From Alphaproteobacteria bacterium (lineage in GTDB: Bacteria > Pseudomonadota > Alphaproteobacteria > Caulobacterales > Maricaulaceae): 64,000 nucleotides of DNA. The stretch lies in contig WGNH01000004.1 in NCBI GenBank assembly GCA_016124665.1, positions 1-64,000 of the forward strand, in the 5' to 3' direction. Below, in pieces: positions 1 to 9,161 of the stretch (the stretch's first letter is position 1; every line of letters begins with the position of its first letter). The notes beneath the pieces are model-generated. The model was not told where the DNA came from. It saw only the letters and a program-made list of their open reading frames with translations, and did no database searches. A program made the position numbers and the translations under genes.

Positions 1-2424
1 GAAGATATCGAAGGTCGGACCGGAATAATCAATTCCGATATCGACACCCGACGTCTCATAGGTCGACAGGTTGGCATTCGTCAGCAACACGCCAGCCAGA
101 ACGCCGACCGCTGAACGGCGGGCCCCACCCGGTCCCGGGAAGGGAGCGGCCAGAGGCGTTCCACCGACACCCGAATAACCCGGGCCTGCGATCAGGGCGC
201 AGAGCGGATCCGAGAAGTTCGGTGAGTTGTAGCACGAATTGGCAATCGTGTTGACATCCGCCGAACCCACAGCCTGCGTGATCTCGAAATCGAAATAATC
301 TACCGAGAAGGTGAAGTCCTCGAGGATCGGCGTGCCCGACGGCGTGAACACCACACCGAAGGTATAGCCTTCCGATTCTTCCGGTTGCAGGTTCGGGTTA
401 CCACCGGCAACACCTGCCGCCTGCGTCGAGGTCAGGGTAAAATTGCCCGGCAGGCCGTCAGCCTGACAGTTGGCAATCAGCGTCGCACTGGCCGACGTGT
501 TGGTGGCGTAATTCGTACACGGATCCGTGTACTGCAGAGCCGTCTGGGCCTGCGGTGCGAAGAGCTCGCCGATCGACGGAGCCCGGAAGCCGGTCGAGAA
601 CGACCCGCGCAGACGGACCTGGTCATTCGGCGCCCACTCGGCCTTGATGGCATAGGTGTTGGCATCAAAGGACGAGTTCACATTCGTGCCGGTCACGTCA
701 TAGTTGGACGAACGGGCCGAGAGCTCAACCGCCAGAAGCTCGGCAAATTCAACGCCGGACAGGATGGGAAGGCGGACCTCACCATAAAATTCCTGCGACG
801 TGGTTTCCCCTTGCGTGGCATTGCCCGAGACGAAGAAGATCTGACCGATCTGTGCCGCACCATCGGGGATGAACTCACCGGTATCCCGGCGGCGCTCATA
901 ACCCACAGCCCAGCCGATTTCACCGCCCGGAAGCTGCAGGCCGCCCAGATCACCCGACAGGTTCGCCTGATAGGACAAACGGGTCTGACGGGACACCGGC
1001 GAGTGACGCACCAGCATGAAATTGGCAATGGTATCGGTCAGCGTGTCGCGGCGGAACGGGTCCCAGATCAGATTGGCCGGGGTCTGACACGAACCGGCGG
1101 CCAGAGACGCCGGGTCATTACACAGCACCTGGGCGGCGCGGACCGGGTTCACCTGGCCATCGACGACCTGGGCATCGACATAGCGGCCATAGGAGAGCGA
1201 CGTATCCCAGAAGATACCGGCCGGCAGCATGCCTTCAAGACCGAAGATCGACCGCCAGGATGTGGCATCCTGAGTGAAGAAACGGCCGCTTTCCAGCTCC
1301 GCCAGACGGCGAGCGACAAAGACGCCTTCACCGGTCGGGTTGTTCGGGTGGAAGGCCGGAACCAGCGGAAACCAGAAGGTCCCCACAGGGGCGAGCTGCT
1401 GTTGCGAGGAGCGCTGGGCGAACATGAATTCACCATAGGCCGTCGCCTGACCGAAACGGTCAGAGTTCAGAACGTCATACTCGGCATCAAAGAAGCCGGA
1501 GAAGACTTCCTGCGGCGTCACCATGTAGGACACGGCAGCAAAATTATAGCCGTCGGCCGGGGTGAAGGCGCGAAGAACGCCCGTCGCCGGATCCAGGATC
1601 GCGCCGGCAGTGCCGAATTGAGCAGTAAAGTTCGGGGAAGCCGCACCATTACCGAAGATCTGGCCCGGATAGGATGTGCCGGAACCGCCACAGATCAGCT
1701 GACCGCCGACTTCAGTCCACGGACAGGCCGAGAACGGACGGTCACCCTGCATGATCGTGCCACGGTCGAAATATTCGAGATTGGCGGTAAAGCGGCCACC
1801 ATCAAAGGACCGGCCGAAGGTCAGGCCGTAACGATAGATCTGGCCATCACCTTCACCCGTCACATCATACTGGCCGAAAGCTTCAAAGCCTTCGACATCA
1901 TCACGGGTGATGATGTTGACCACGCCGGCAATCGCGTCGGAACCGTAAACCGTCGAGGCCCCGTCACGCAGGACTTCCACACGGCCGATCAGCGAGACCG
2001 GGATCAGGTTGAGGTCAGCCGTACCACCGGTATTCGCCGGGGTTGTACGGCGGCCATTGACGAGGACCAGCGTCCGCTGCGGGCCAAGACCGCGAAGCGA
2101 GATGGTCGCCTGACCACCCGAACCGTTATTCATGCGCGAGCTGGTTTCCCCACCCGGCGCGAATGTGATCTGGTCGGCAAAGTCTTCCAGCGTCCGGACC
2201 GCCTGAACATTCAGGTCATCCTGGCTGACGACTGTGATCGGGCTGACCGAGGTCAGCTCGCTGCGGCCGATCCGTGAACCGGTCACGATGATGCGGTCTT
2301 CCGACGCGCCATCCTGAGCGAAGGCAACGCCGCCCCCCAGGGCCGTTGTGAGAGCCATCGCCGCGCAAGACGATAAGGTCAATGTTTTCAAAGAGACGCG
2401 TAAGCGCCGTTCATTCATCTTCAT
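1..2424 (-). CDS. TonB-dependent receptor, 3' part missing (runs off left edge)
   Basis: The minus-strand frame is open from the ATG at 2424 to base 1, giving 808 codons without a stop. An AGGAGA-like ribosome site lies just upstream. Residues 1-37 form a signal peptide ending AFAQ. They are followed by IIVTGSRI and a plug domain containing SLRGLGPQRTLVLVNGRR and VEVLRDGASTVYGSDAIAGV, classic for Caulobacter-type receptors. The rest is aromatic-rich beta-barrel sequence. Family members are usually 900-1000 residues, so 100-200 residues are probably outside the window. It should take up an unknown substrate across the outer membrane using TonB/ExbBD energy. The substrate cannot be told from sequence. 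It is divergent from a LytTR regulator, a possible controller. Confidence 0.93.
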   Translation of the reverse strand, partial: MKMNERRLRVSLKTLTLSSCAAMALTTALGGGVAFAQDGASEDRIIVTGSRIGRSELTSVSPITVVSQDDLNVQAVRTLEDFADQITFAPGGETSSRMNNGSGGQATISLRGLGPQRTLVLVNGRRTTPANTGGTADLNLIPVSLIGRVEVLRDGASTVYGSDAIAGVVNIITRDDVEGFEAFGQYDVTGEGDGQIYRYGLTFGRSFDGGRFTANLEYFDRGTIMQGDRPFSACPWTEVGGQLICGGSGTSYPGQIFGNGAASPNFTAQFGTAGAILDPATGVLRAFTPADGYNFAAVSYMVTPQEVFSGFFDAEYDVLNSDRFGQATAYGEFMFAQRSSQQQLAPVGTFWFPLVPAFHPNNPTGEGVFVARRLAELESGRFFTQDATSWRSIFGLEGMLPAGIFWDTSLSYGRYVDAQVVDGQVNPVRAAQVLCNDPASLAAGSCQTPANLIWDPFRRDTLTDTIANFMLVRHSPVSRQTRLSYQANLSGDLGGLQLPGGEIGWAVGYERRRDTGEFIPDGAAQIGQIFFVSGNATQGETTSQEFYGEVRLPILSGVEFAELLAVELSARSSNYDVTGTNVNSSFDANTYAIKAEWAPNDQVRLRGSFSTGFRAPSIGELFAPQAQTALQYTDPCTNYATNTSASATLIANCQADGLPGNFTLTSTQAAGVAGGNPNLQPEESEGYTFGVVFTPSGTPILEDFTFSVDYFDFEITQAVGSADVNTIANSCYNSPNFSDPLCALIAGPGYSGVGGTPLAAPFPGPGGARRSAVGVLAGVLLTNANLSTYETSGVDIGIDYSGPTFDIF

Positions 2425-2593
2425 TAGAGTCTCCATTTTCCCCTCCGGACGCCGGGAAGGCGTACGAAGCCGGAGTCATACGGGAGAGAAAAACAGCTCT
2501 GAACCATGGAGCGACGATGTCGGGACAGCATGCGCTGAACGCATGAAATAATGCGATGAATGGCGAATTTTCCTGCCCAGTGGCCAAGCGTAT

Positions 2594-2607
2594 TCACATT
2601 TTTGTGA
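2594..2607. promoter_or_regulatory. 14-bp palindrome in divergent promoter region
   Basis: TCACA-TTTT-TGTGA is a perfect 5-4-5 inverted repeat. It lies between the divergent TonB receptor (start 2424) and LytTR gene (start 2696). It could be an operator. The half-sites resemble CRP half-sites in the inverted order, so CRP itself is not implied. The remainder of the 271-bp gap shows no further clear signal. Confidence 0.35.
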
Positions 2608-2695
2608 TTATTGGCTGCGCTTTTTGAGTTTGAGTGTCCGTGGACAGGACCTATGTCTGCAGCGGGGAAATGTGGTGTCAGAATGGGATTAGACC

Positions 2696-3457
2696 ATGCC
2701 GTCGCCACGCCTGAATGTGATCCTGTCGTCCAATGGCGATATCCGCCGCGAGCTGACAGGCTTTATCTCCAGTGTCAGTGAGGTCACGACAACGCCTCCA
2801 CGTCTGGCTCGCGAACTGACCGAGACAATGGCCAGGTCCGGCAATGTGGACGGTGTGCTGATATTCGCAGACGAAGCGGACAGCGAAACAATCGGTCTGG
2901 CGAAACATGTGGATACGCTGGATATTCCCTACATGCTCACACTGGAACAGTGCGGCTCCGCACAAGTTCTGTTCGAGTTGGCGTCGCGTGAATTTATCCT
3001 GATATCGCGGGACTTCGACCAGATCCGCGCTACGATAACCAGGTTTCTGGCATATCTGGCTGATCCGTCCCGGAAATACCGGGGACCGAAGTCCGGAGCC
3101 TCGCAGCTGCCCGGAGATATCTGGGTGCGCCAAGGCTATGCAGAACGCAGGATTTCTCTGAATGAAATCCGGTCGATATCGGCTGACAAGGATTACGCTA
3201 TCATCGAACTGCCGAACGCGTCGCTGCTGGTTCGCGCAACACTTGCAACACTCGAGGATGAGCTCAATGCGCAAGATTTTGTCCGAATTCACCGCTCGCA
3301 CATCGTCCCCGCGCGTCGTATTCGTGAAGTCAGGAATACGACGCGGCACAGCCATCAGGTCAGGCTCGAGAACGGGGAGGTGTTTCCGGTTGGCAAGACA
3401 TACTGGCCGCGGCTGCGAAAGCGATTTCGAAGCCAGTTGATTCGCAACCCGGGTTGA
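2696..3457 (+). CDS. LytTR-domain DNA-binding regulator
   Basis: 253 residues. The C-terminal ~105 residues (from about 143) match a LytTR DNA-binding domain: a segment with ISLNEIRSISADKDYAIIEL, then FVRIHRSHIVPARRI and the end pattern VRLENGEVFPVGKTYW. The N-terminal ~120 residues have alternating strand/helix character like a receiver domain. I see no acidic pocket and phospho-acceptor arrangement, so it may be a degenerate receiver or another sensor fold. It probably binds imperfect direct repeats upstream of target genes. The divergent TonB receptor is the obvious candidate target, by position only. Confidence 0.85.
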   Translation: MPSPRLNVILSSNGDIRRELTGFISSVSEVTTTPPRLARELTETMARSGNVDGVLIFADEADSETIGLAKHVDTLDIPYMLTLEQCGSAQVLFELASREFILISRDFDQIRATITRFLAYLADPSRKYRGPKSGASQLPGDIWVRQGYAERRISLNEIRSISADKDYAIIELPNASLLVRATLATLEDELNAQDFVRIHRSHIVPARRIREVRNTTRHSHQVRLENGEVFPVGKTYWPRLRKRFRSQLIRNPG

Positions 3458-3476
3458 TCAGGCGGCCTGATTGCAC

Positions 3477-4592
3477 CTAGCCGCCGATCCGGGCCTGATA
3501 AAGCCGGACCCTGATGCCGCCATGATCCACCGGCCGCGAGGGCGCACCGAAGGGCAGGCGTGTGGCCCGCGCGAGCTTGTCCTCACTGGTGATCAGCCCG
3601 GCCCGCCAGCCGGGAAACCGCTCCCGCAGGCTTTGCCCCAGTTCATGATAAACGCCGTAAAGGCCTTTCAGATTCCCGATCCGCCCGCCATAGGGCGGAT
3701 TGACGATCACCAGACCCGGCACTCCCTCTGGCGGCGTGATATCCGCCACACCCTTCTGTTCAAAAGCCGTGATCGCGGTGACACCCGCCCGCGCCGCATT
3801 GGCCAGGCTGGCCCGGACCGCGCCCGCATCCCGGTCAGACCCGGAAAAACGGGCAGACGGGCTCCTCAATGACACATCCGCTTTCATGGTTTGCCAGGCT
3901 TCGGCATCGAATCCGGCCAGTGATTCAAAGGCAAAGCGCCGCTCGCGCCCGGGCGCCAGCCCGGCCGCCATCTCTGCAGCTTCGATCACGAACGTTCCCG
4001 ATCCGCACATCGGATCATAGACCGGCTCGCTGCCGGTATAGCCACACTGGCGCAGGAAGAGCGCAGCGAGGTTTTCGCGCATCGGGGCCCTGGCGACCGC
4101 TTCCTTGAATCCGCGCCGGTGCAGCAAGTCCCCGGAGGTATCGACACTGATCGTGCAGACATTGTCATCGATGCGCGCCAGAACGCGCACGTCTGCGTCC
4201 TGCGAGACCGGAGCGCCGAATGTCCCGGCGATTGCAGTTTCAATCCGCTGGGCGATCGCGCCGGCATGGTAGAGTTTTGACCGCCGCGCCGAAGCGTCCA
4301 CCCTGACCGGCACATCACGCCGCAGCGTGTTGCCCCAGTCGATGGCGCGGGCTTTCTTGTCGAGCTGCGCCAGATGCACGACACGGAATTGCGCCAGCCG
4401 CGCCAGAACCCGGCTGGCCCCGCGGATTTCCAGATTCGCGCGCCAGACCTCGGGCCATGTCCCTTCCATCGTGACGCCTCCCGCCACGATTTTGGGTGTT
4501 GCAAATCCCTTCTCGCGCATCTCCCCGGCGAGAACCGGTTCAAGTCCGGGCGGCACGGTCAGAAAGATTTCAAAGGGGTCAGAGTCAGACAT
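3477..4592 (-). CDS. THUMP-type class I RNA methyltransferase (RlmL-like)
   Basis: 371 residues from the ATG at 4592 (MSDSDPFEIFLTVPPGLE); the frame is open further upstream but the homologous region begins here. Order: an N-terminal ferredoxin-like/THUMP region (residues ~5-150), then a Rossmann methyltransferase domain. That domain has DPMCGSGTFVIEAA as SAM-binding motif I and NPPYGGRIG as the catalytic motif IV. The family N2-methylates guanines in rRNA (RlmL/RlmG type) or tRNA (Trm14). It is about half the length of E. coli RlmKL, so only the RlmL half is present. The exact RNA target is not deducible. It lies downstream of the rluA-like gene on the same strand. Confidence 0.85.
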   Translation of the reverse strand: MSDSDPFEIFLTVPPGLEPVLAGEMREKGFATPKIVAGGVTMEGTWPEVWRANLEIRGASRVLARLAQFRVVHLAQLDKKARAIDWGNTLRRDVPVRVDASARRSKLYHAGAIAQRIETAIAGTFGAPVSQDADVRVLARIDDNVCTISVDTSGDLLHRRGFKEAVARAPMRENLAALFLRQCGYTGSEPVYDPMCGSGTFVIEAAEMAAGLAPGRERRFAFESLAGFDAEAWQTMKADVSLRSPSARFSGSDRDAGAVRASLANAARAGVTAITAFEQKGVADITPPEGVPGLVIVNPPYGGRIGNLKGLYGVYHELGQSLRERFPGWRAGLITSEDKLARATRLPFGAPSRPVDHGGIRVRLYQARIGG

Positions 4593-4644
4593 CGGGAATC
4601 TATATGCTGGATCAGGACGTCGTGCGATTCTCGCGGTCAGGTAG

Positions 4645-4678
4645 CCGCCTAACATTTTCACCCGAAGGCGGGCTTTTT
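4645..4678 (+). terminator. Weak stem-loop with T-run
   Basis: CCGCCT (4645-4650) can pair with AGGCGG (4666-4671), followed by GCTTTTT. Read on the plus strand this resembles a factor-independent terminator, although both flanking genes are on the minus strand. Any function would be against antisense transcription. The stem is short. Confidence 0.25.
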
Positions 4679-4688
4679 ATCGGTTGTT

Positions 4689-5363
4689 CTAGAACGGAAC
4701 GGCGCTCTCGAATGACATCTTCTCACCGGTGGCAGGATGGCGGAAACCGAGTGACTGCGCATGCAGGCATAGACGGTCGCTGGCGGCCCGCGCCTCGTCA
4801 TGGGCATAGAAATTATCGCCCAGCACCGGATGCCCCAGATGTGCCATGTGAACCCGCAACTGATGTGAGCGGCCGGTTAGCGGCATAAGAGCGACACGGC
4901 TGTGACCTCCTTCAATGGCCAGAACCTGCCAGTCTGTGACAGCGGAGCGGCCTCTGACAGGATCAATTATCTGTCTGGGCCGGTTGGGCCAGTCGGTGAT
5001 GATGGGCTGCTCCACACGGCCCTCCGCCGCTGTCATCTCCCCCCATGTCCGAGCGATATACCGCTTGCCGGTCTGACGGTTTTCAAACTGCCGGCCCAGC
5101 GCGGCATGCGCCGGAATGGTCAGCCCCAGCACGATGACACCGGAGGTATCCATATCCAGCCGGTGAACGATGCGGGCAGTCGGGAAAACCTCCCTTGCCC
5201 GGGATTCCAGACAATCGGCACGGTCGGGATGATTGCCCGGAACTGTCAGCAAACCGGATGGCTTGTCGAGCACCAGAATGTGGCTATCGGCAAAGATTAC
5301 CGGCAACTCGCCCTTGGGCGGCGGCGTGTAGACGAAGGGGACGGGCCCGGCCTGTTCAGGCAC
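4689..5363 (-). CDS. RluA-family RNA pseudouridine synthase
   Basis: 224 residues if started at the GTG at 5363, which overlaps the end of the thymidine kinase gene by 8 bp (translational coupling). An ATG at 5420 in the same frame would add 19 residues antiquely unrelated to the family and overlap tdk by 65 bp, so I prefer the GTG. The hallmark RIVHRLDMDTSGVIVL carries the catalytic Asp. ILVLDKPSGLLTVPG and the C-terminal TGRSHQLRVHMAHLGHPVLG are also family blocks. It isomerises uridines in rRNA or tRNA; the position is unknown. There is no S4 domain, as in RluA itself and TruC. Confidence 0.9.
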   Translation of the reverse strand: MPEQAGPVPFVYTPPPKGELPVIFADSHILVLDKPSGLLTVPGNHPDRADCLESRAREVFPTARIVHRLDMDTSGVIVLGLTIPAHAALGRQFENRQTGKRYIARTWGEMTAAEGRVEQPIITDWPNRPRQIIDPVRGRSAVTDWQVLAIEGGHSRVALMPLTGRSHQLRVHMAHLGHPVLGDNFYAHDEARAASDRLCLHAQSLGFRHPATGEKMSFESAVPF

Positions 5364-5958
5364 AATCGGCCTGATGACGCTCGACCCGTTCCCGCCAGTG
5401 TTTGCGGCACAGGGAGTCATAATCCGATTTCGCCACGCCCACCTGCGCGCCCTCTGTCACCGCTTCACCGCTGGCATCATGACGCAAATTCATCGTAGCC
5501 TTGCGGCCACAATGACAGATCGTCCGCGCCTCTCGCAAATCATCCGCAATGGCCAGAAGCTCGGCCGATCCTTCAAACAGTCGCCCCTGGAAATCGGTTC
5601 GCAGGCCATAGCACAGGACCGGCACACCGAGCTCGTCACCCACGCGAGATAATTGCCAGACGTGGCCGCGGGAGAGAAACTGGGCTTCATCGACGAATAC
5701 GGCATCCAGCTGACCCTCCGCCTTGCGGCGCAGAACCGCCTCGAACAGATCGGTTTCCGGCCGGAACAGATGCGCCGGCGCCTTCAGGCCGATCCGTGAT
5801 TCAATCTCGCCGGTTTCCGCCTCCGCATCTTTTGCGTGATGCACAGACGTCCACAGCATGACGTCCATCCCGCATTCGCGGTAATTGTGCGCCGCTTGCA
5901 GCAGAATGGCGGATTTCCCCGCATTCATGGCGCTGTAGGTGAAATAGAGCTTTGACAT
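5356..5958 (-). CDS. tdk: Thymidine kinase
   Basis: 200 residues from the ATG at 5958 (MSKLYFTYSAMNAGKS). The P-loop YSAMNAGKS is near the N terminus. The Mg-binding DEAQFL lies in the middle (VFVDEAQFLSRGHVW). A CHCG zinc half-site (ICHCGRKAT) and a later cysteine (SLCRKHW) form the lasso/zinc region, all as in type II thymidine kinases. It phosphorylates thymidine with ATP in nucleotide salvage. It appears to head a two- or three-gene minus-strand run (tdk, rluA-like, rlmL-like). The longer open frame back to 6081 lacks family similarity. Confidence 0.96.
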   Translation of the reverse strand: MSKLYFTYSAMNAGKSAILLQAAHNYRECGMDVMLWTSVHHAKDAEAETGEIESRIGLKAPAHLFRPETDLFEAVLRRKAEGQLDAVFVDEAQFLSRGHVWQLSRVGDELGVPVLCYGLRTDFQGRLFEGSAELLAIADDLREARTICHCGRKATMNLRHDASGEAVTEGAQVGVAKSDYDSLCRKHWRERVERHQADCA

Positions 5959-6141
5959 GGTCACTGGATAATTCGATTCCGGTGAAGGTCTATCGCCTTT
6001 GGCGCAAGCCTGTGTTAGACGCGCCCCGCGCGAGAGAGCTTCGGTATGGGGTGACGCTTGAATAGCGCACTTTGATAACACACCGGAGCCTTGATCCGAT
6101 TAAAGGATCAATGCGCCGCGCCCATTTGGAAAATGACCGTA

Positions 6142-8277
6142 ATGACCATGAATTCCCGCATCGCGCCGGCATTGGCGCGCGCTCTTGAAGGCAAGGGCTA
6201 TGAAACGCTGACCGAAGTCCAGACGGCCGTGCTGGCCCACGAAGCCGATGGCGCCGACCTTCTAGTCTCTGCCCAGACCGGCTCGGGCAAGACCGTCGCC
6301 TTCGGCCTTGCGATTGCGCCGACCCTGTTGGGCGAAGAAGACCGTTTCGACTATGCCGCCGCGCCGCTGGCGCTGGTCGTCGCTCCGACGCGGGAGCTGG
6401 CACTGCAGGTCCAGCGCGAATTGCTCTGGCTCTATGGCGAGGCCGGCGCCCGCATCGTCTCTTGCGTCGGCGGCATGGATGCGCGCTCGGAACGCAAGGC
6501 ACTCGAGCGGGGCTGTCATATCGTCGTTGGCACGCCGGGACGGCTGCGCGATCATATCGAACGCAAATCCCTGGACATGTCCTCGCTGCGCGCGGTTGTT
6601 CTGGATGAAGCCGATGAAATGCTGGATTTCGGTTTCCGGGAGGATCTGGAATTCATCCTCGAAGGCGCGCCGGACAACCGGCGCACCCTGCTGTTCTCGG
6701 CCACTGTCCCCAAATCCATTGCCGATATTGCCCGCCGTTATCAGACCAATGCTGTGCGCCTCTCCACTGTCAGCGAACGCGAGCAGCATGCTGATATTGA
6801 ATACCGCGCCCTGACGGTGGCCCCGGCAGATCGCGAGAATGCGCTCATCAATGTTCTGCGCTTCTACGAGGCTGAACGTGCGCTGGTGTTCTGCGCCACC
6901 CGCGAAGGCGTCAACCGCCTGGCCGCACGGCTGGGCAATCGCGGATTCGCCGCGGTTTCGTTGTCCGGAGAACTGTCCCAGAAAGAGCGCACGCATGCAC
7001 TCCAGGCGCTGCGCGATGGCCGCGCCCGTGTCTGTATCGCCACCGATGTAGCCGCACGCGGGCTGGACCTGCCCGGCCTGGAACTCGTGGTGCATTCCGA
7101 CCTTCCCACCAATAGCGATGTCCTGAAGCACCGCTCCGGTCGTACTGGACGCGCAGGCCGGCAAGGTGTCTGCGTGATGATTGTGCCGCAAAACCAGCGC
7201 GGCCGCGTCAACCGGCTCCTGCGCGGGGCCAATATCGAGGCCGAATGGGGCGAAGCGCCGAGCCTGAATGATGTGAAAGAGCGCGATCGGGAACGGTTGC
7301 TGAATGATCCCAGCCTGCATCAGGACTATGATGAAGACACTATGGCCGAGGCTCGCGAACTTCTCGCCCTGCACAGTCCGGAGAAAATCGCCGCCGCCTT
7401 CCTTCACCGCATGCAGGCCACAACACCGTCCGCAGAAGATCTCATGGTGATGCCGGCCGCCGGTGAGCGCGCCAGGCCCGCGCGCCGCGAACCGTTCTCC
7501 GGTGGTGTCTGGTTCAAGCTGACGGCTGGCCGCAATCAGCGCGCCGAGCCGCGCTGGCTTCTGCCGATGATCTGCCGCATGGGCGATGTCACCCGCAATG
7601 AGGTCGGCGCCATCGAGATTGCCGACAGTGAAACCCTGTTTGAAATTTCCGCTGATCATGCCGAGCGCTTCGCCGCCCACGTCAAGGCATCCGGCGGCGC
7701 GGAAGGCTCGATCTACATCCATCCGGCCAACGCGCCAGCGAACAAGCCGCAGGACCGCAAACGCGAAGAGCGCCCCAAGCGCAAATTCGAGGGCAAGCCG
7801 GAAGGCCGGCCCGACAGGCCTTTCCGCAAACCACGGGCCAATGACGAGGTGTCGCAATCGCGCGTACCCCGCTATAATCCGGACGATGGTGCGCCGCGTG
7901 AAATAGCAGACGCTCCGCAAAGCGCCACAGCCATGGCTCAACGTCCAGAAAGCGGCAAGCCGCCATTCCGCAGGACCGGCAAGCCATCAGAGGCACAAAC
8001 CGGCAAGGACCGGCCCCGCAAGGCTTATGGCAGCAAACCGGAATACCGCGCCGAAGGCGGGGCCGCCAAGCGTCCGGCAGCGGCAAAGCCCGGTTTCAGG
8101 AAACCTGCGGCAGATGAGGCCCGCCCATCGGGCCGCCAGACTCCGGCAAAGCCTGCCACCGCCTCATCAGGCGGGAAATACAAGGGCAAGCCCAAACCAC
8201 ACCGCGCCAACTATGATGACGGTCAACAATCCTTCAAACGCGTGAAGCGCAAGGGGCCACGTCCGGGGCGGTCCTGA
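6142..8277 (+). CDS. DEAD-box RNA helicase with DbpA-like C-terminal domain
   Basis: About 711 residues. Start chosen at the ATG at 6142, 11 bp after a TTGGA ribosome site; ATGs at 6133 and 6148 are alternatives. The helicase core is complete: Q-motif region GYETLTEVQ, AQTGSGKT (I), PTRELALQ (Ia), GTPGR (Ib), DEADEMLDFGF (II), SAT (III), and ATDVAARGLDLPG plus HRSGRTGRAG (V/VI). A DbpA-type RNA-binding module follows (around PRWLLPMICRMGDVTRNEVG). The last ~160 residues are a Lys/Arg/Pro-rich low-complexity tail. Likely role is ribosome assembly or RNA remodelling in the cytoplasm, CsdA/DbpA-like. The gene stands alone. Confidence 0.94.
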   Translation: MTMNSRIAPALARALEGKGYETLTEVQTAVLAHEADGADLLVSAQTGSGKTVAFGLAIAPTLLGEEDRFDYAAAPLALVVAPTRELALQVQRELLWLYGEAGARIVSCVGGMDARSERKALERGCHIVVGTPGRLRDHIERKSLDMSSLRAVVLDEADEMLDFGFREDLEFILEGAPDNRRTLLFSATVPKSIADIARRYQTNAVRLSTVSEREQHADIEYRALTVAPADRENALINVLRFYEAERALVFCATREGVNRLAARLGNRGFAAVSLSGELSQKERTHALQALRDGRARVCIATDVAARGLDLPGLELVVHSDLPTNSDVLKHRSGRTGRAGRQGVCVMIVPQNQRGRVNRLLRGANIEAEWGEAPSLNDVKERDRERLLNDPSLHQDYDEDTMAEARELLALHSPEKIAAAFLHRMQATTPSAEDLMVMPAAGERARPARREPFSGGVWFKLTAGRNQRAEPRWLLPMICRMGDVTRNEVGAIEIADSETLFEISADHAERFAAHVKASGGAEGSIYIHPANAPANKPQDRKREERPKRKFEGKPEGRPDRPFRKPRANDEVSQSRVPRYNPDDGAPREIADAPQSATAMAQRPESGKPPFRRTGKPSEAQTGKDRPRKAYGSKPEYRAEGGAAKRPAAAKPGFRKPAADEARPSGRQTPAKPATASSGGKYKGKPKPHRANYDDGQQSFKRVKRKGPRPGRS

Positions 8278-8333
8278 TTGCCGGGCAGGCTGGTTGCTGC
8301 GACGATCAATCAAGCCGGTTGTGAGGCGTATCT

Positions 8334-8840
8334 TCACACCGGCGGATCGCTGTCATCATTCACTTCACCGGTCCGCCCGACATCGCCAACATCCAGAATC
8401 GGCGCGGCATCGACATCCTCGGCGCTCATCAACTCGGCAATCCGGAGCAGGGAGGCGATCAGCATTTGCTGCTCCCAGTCGGGCAGCTCACCGAACGCCT
8501 TCACAAAGCCGGACTGTAGCGCAGGCGGGGCCGCTGCGAGGCAGTCCCGGCCGGCATCATTGATATCAACAACGACATTGCGGCGGTCCGACTGACTGCG
8601 GTGCCGCGAAATCAGGGCGCGTTGCTCAAGCCGGTCGAGAATAACCGTCACCGTTGCCTGGCTTAGTGACACTTCGCGCGCGAGCACACTCGGTGTGGCC
8701 GGTCCATTTCGGGCCAGCGTTTGCAACACAATCCGTTGCGACGATGTCAGGCCACTGGCCTTCATCAGTTTCTTGGAATGCAGATCAACCGCACGGACAA
8801 TCCGGCGGACCGCAATCAGCACATCATCTTCCCGGCTCAT
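8334..8840 (-). CDS. MarR-family transcriptional regulator
   Basis: 168 residues from the ATG at 8840, preceded by GGAGA. The winged-helix core is visible: LTSSQRIVLQTLARNG, then VLAREVSLSQATVTVILDRL (recognition helix) and a wing LISRHRSQSDRRNVVVDI with the conserved DRR. MarR proteins repress as dimers and release on small-ligand binding. The gene is divergent from the second TonB receptor (start 9162). A palindrome typical of MarR operators lies between them, so it probably controls itself and perhaps the receptor. The 24 codons upstream in frame are not family-like. Confidence 0.9.
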   Translation of the reverse strand: MSREDDVLIAVRRIVRAVDLHSKKLMKASGLTSSQRIVLQTLARNGPATPSVLAREVSLSQATVTVILDRLEQRALISRHRSQSDRRNVVVDINDAGRDCLAAAPPALQSGFVKAFGELPDWEQQMLIASLLRIAELMSAEDVDAAPILDVGDVGRTGEVNDDSDPPV

Positions 8841-8912
8841 CTGCTGTCTCCGCACCCTGTTGTCCGCCTGCAGACTAGCGGTTTTTGCAAAACCGGAACA
8901 TGCCCGATCCAT

Positions 8913-8928
8913 CTTTAGTTATCTAAAG
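8913..8928. promoter_or_regulatory. Predicted MarR operator
   Basis: CTTTAG-TTAT-CTAAAG is a perfect 6-4-6 inverted repeat 73 bp upstream of the marR start codon. MarR-family operators are commonly AT-rich 16-20 bp palindromes with TTAG..CTAA cores, which this matches. Assignment to the adjacent MarR is by position and pattern. Confidence 0.6.
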
Positions 8929-9031
8929 TCTTTCCACACCCATCTCTGTGAAGTCGTGAAAAAACACGCGTGAAAATCGTTGCGAAATTACAACAACTAC
9001 CTCATCTTACTGTTATTAATATGGTTTAAGC

Positions 9032-9044
9032 GATCATTTTGATC
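9032..9044. promoter_or_regulatory. Inverted repeat upstream of TonB receptor
   Basis: GATCA-TTT-TGATC, a perfect 13-bp inverted repeat 117 bp before the receptor ATG at 9162. It may be an operator; no regulator is assigned. Confidence 0.25.
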
Positions 9045-9161
9045 ACTCATTTCTGATGGCCGCGCCTTGAATTACTTTGATGACTAACCTTGTCTAGCCA
9101 TGCCGCGCGCCATCGCCTAAACCCCCGCCCGTCTAGCAAAAACAAGAGGTAATTGAGAGCC

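Larger units (their letters stand above)
8841..9161. other. Divergent intergenic region, marR / TonB receptor
   Basis: 321 bp without a gene. It holds a perfect CTTTAG-TTAT-CTAAAG palindrome at 8913-8928. A GATCA-TTT-TGATC inverted repeat lies at 9032-9044. The sequence is AT-rich between about 8990 and 9035 and probably contains the receptor promoter. I see no small ORF with a convincing ribosome site. Confidence 0.6.

Noticed and set aside
385-2277. 630-codon open frame on the plus strand
   Set aside because: It lies opposite the TonB receptor coding frame, which has a signal peptide, plug motifs and barrel composition. The plus frame has none of these.
6262-7941. 559-codon minus-strand open frame
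   Set aside because: Antisense to the DEAD-box helicase, whose motifs are complete and in order.
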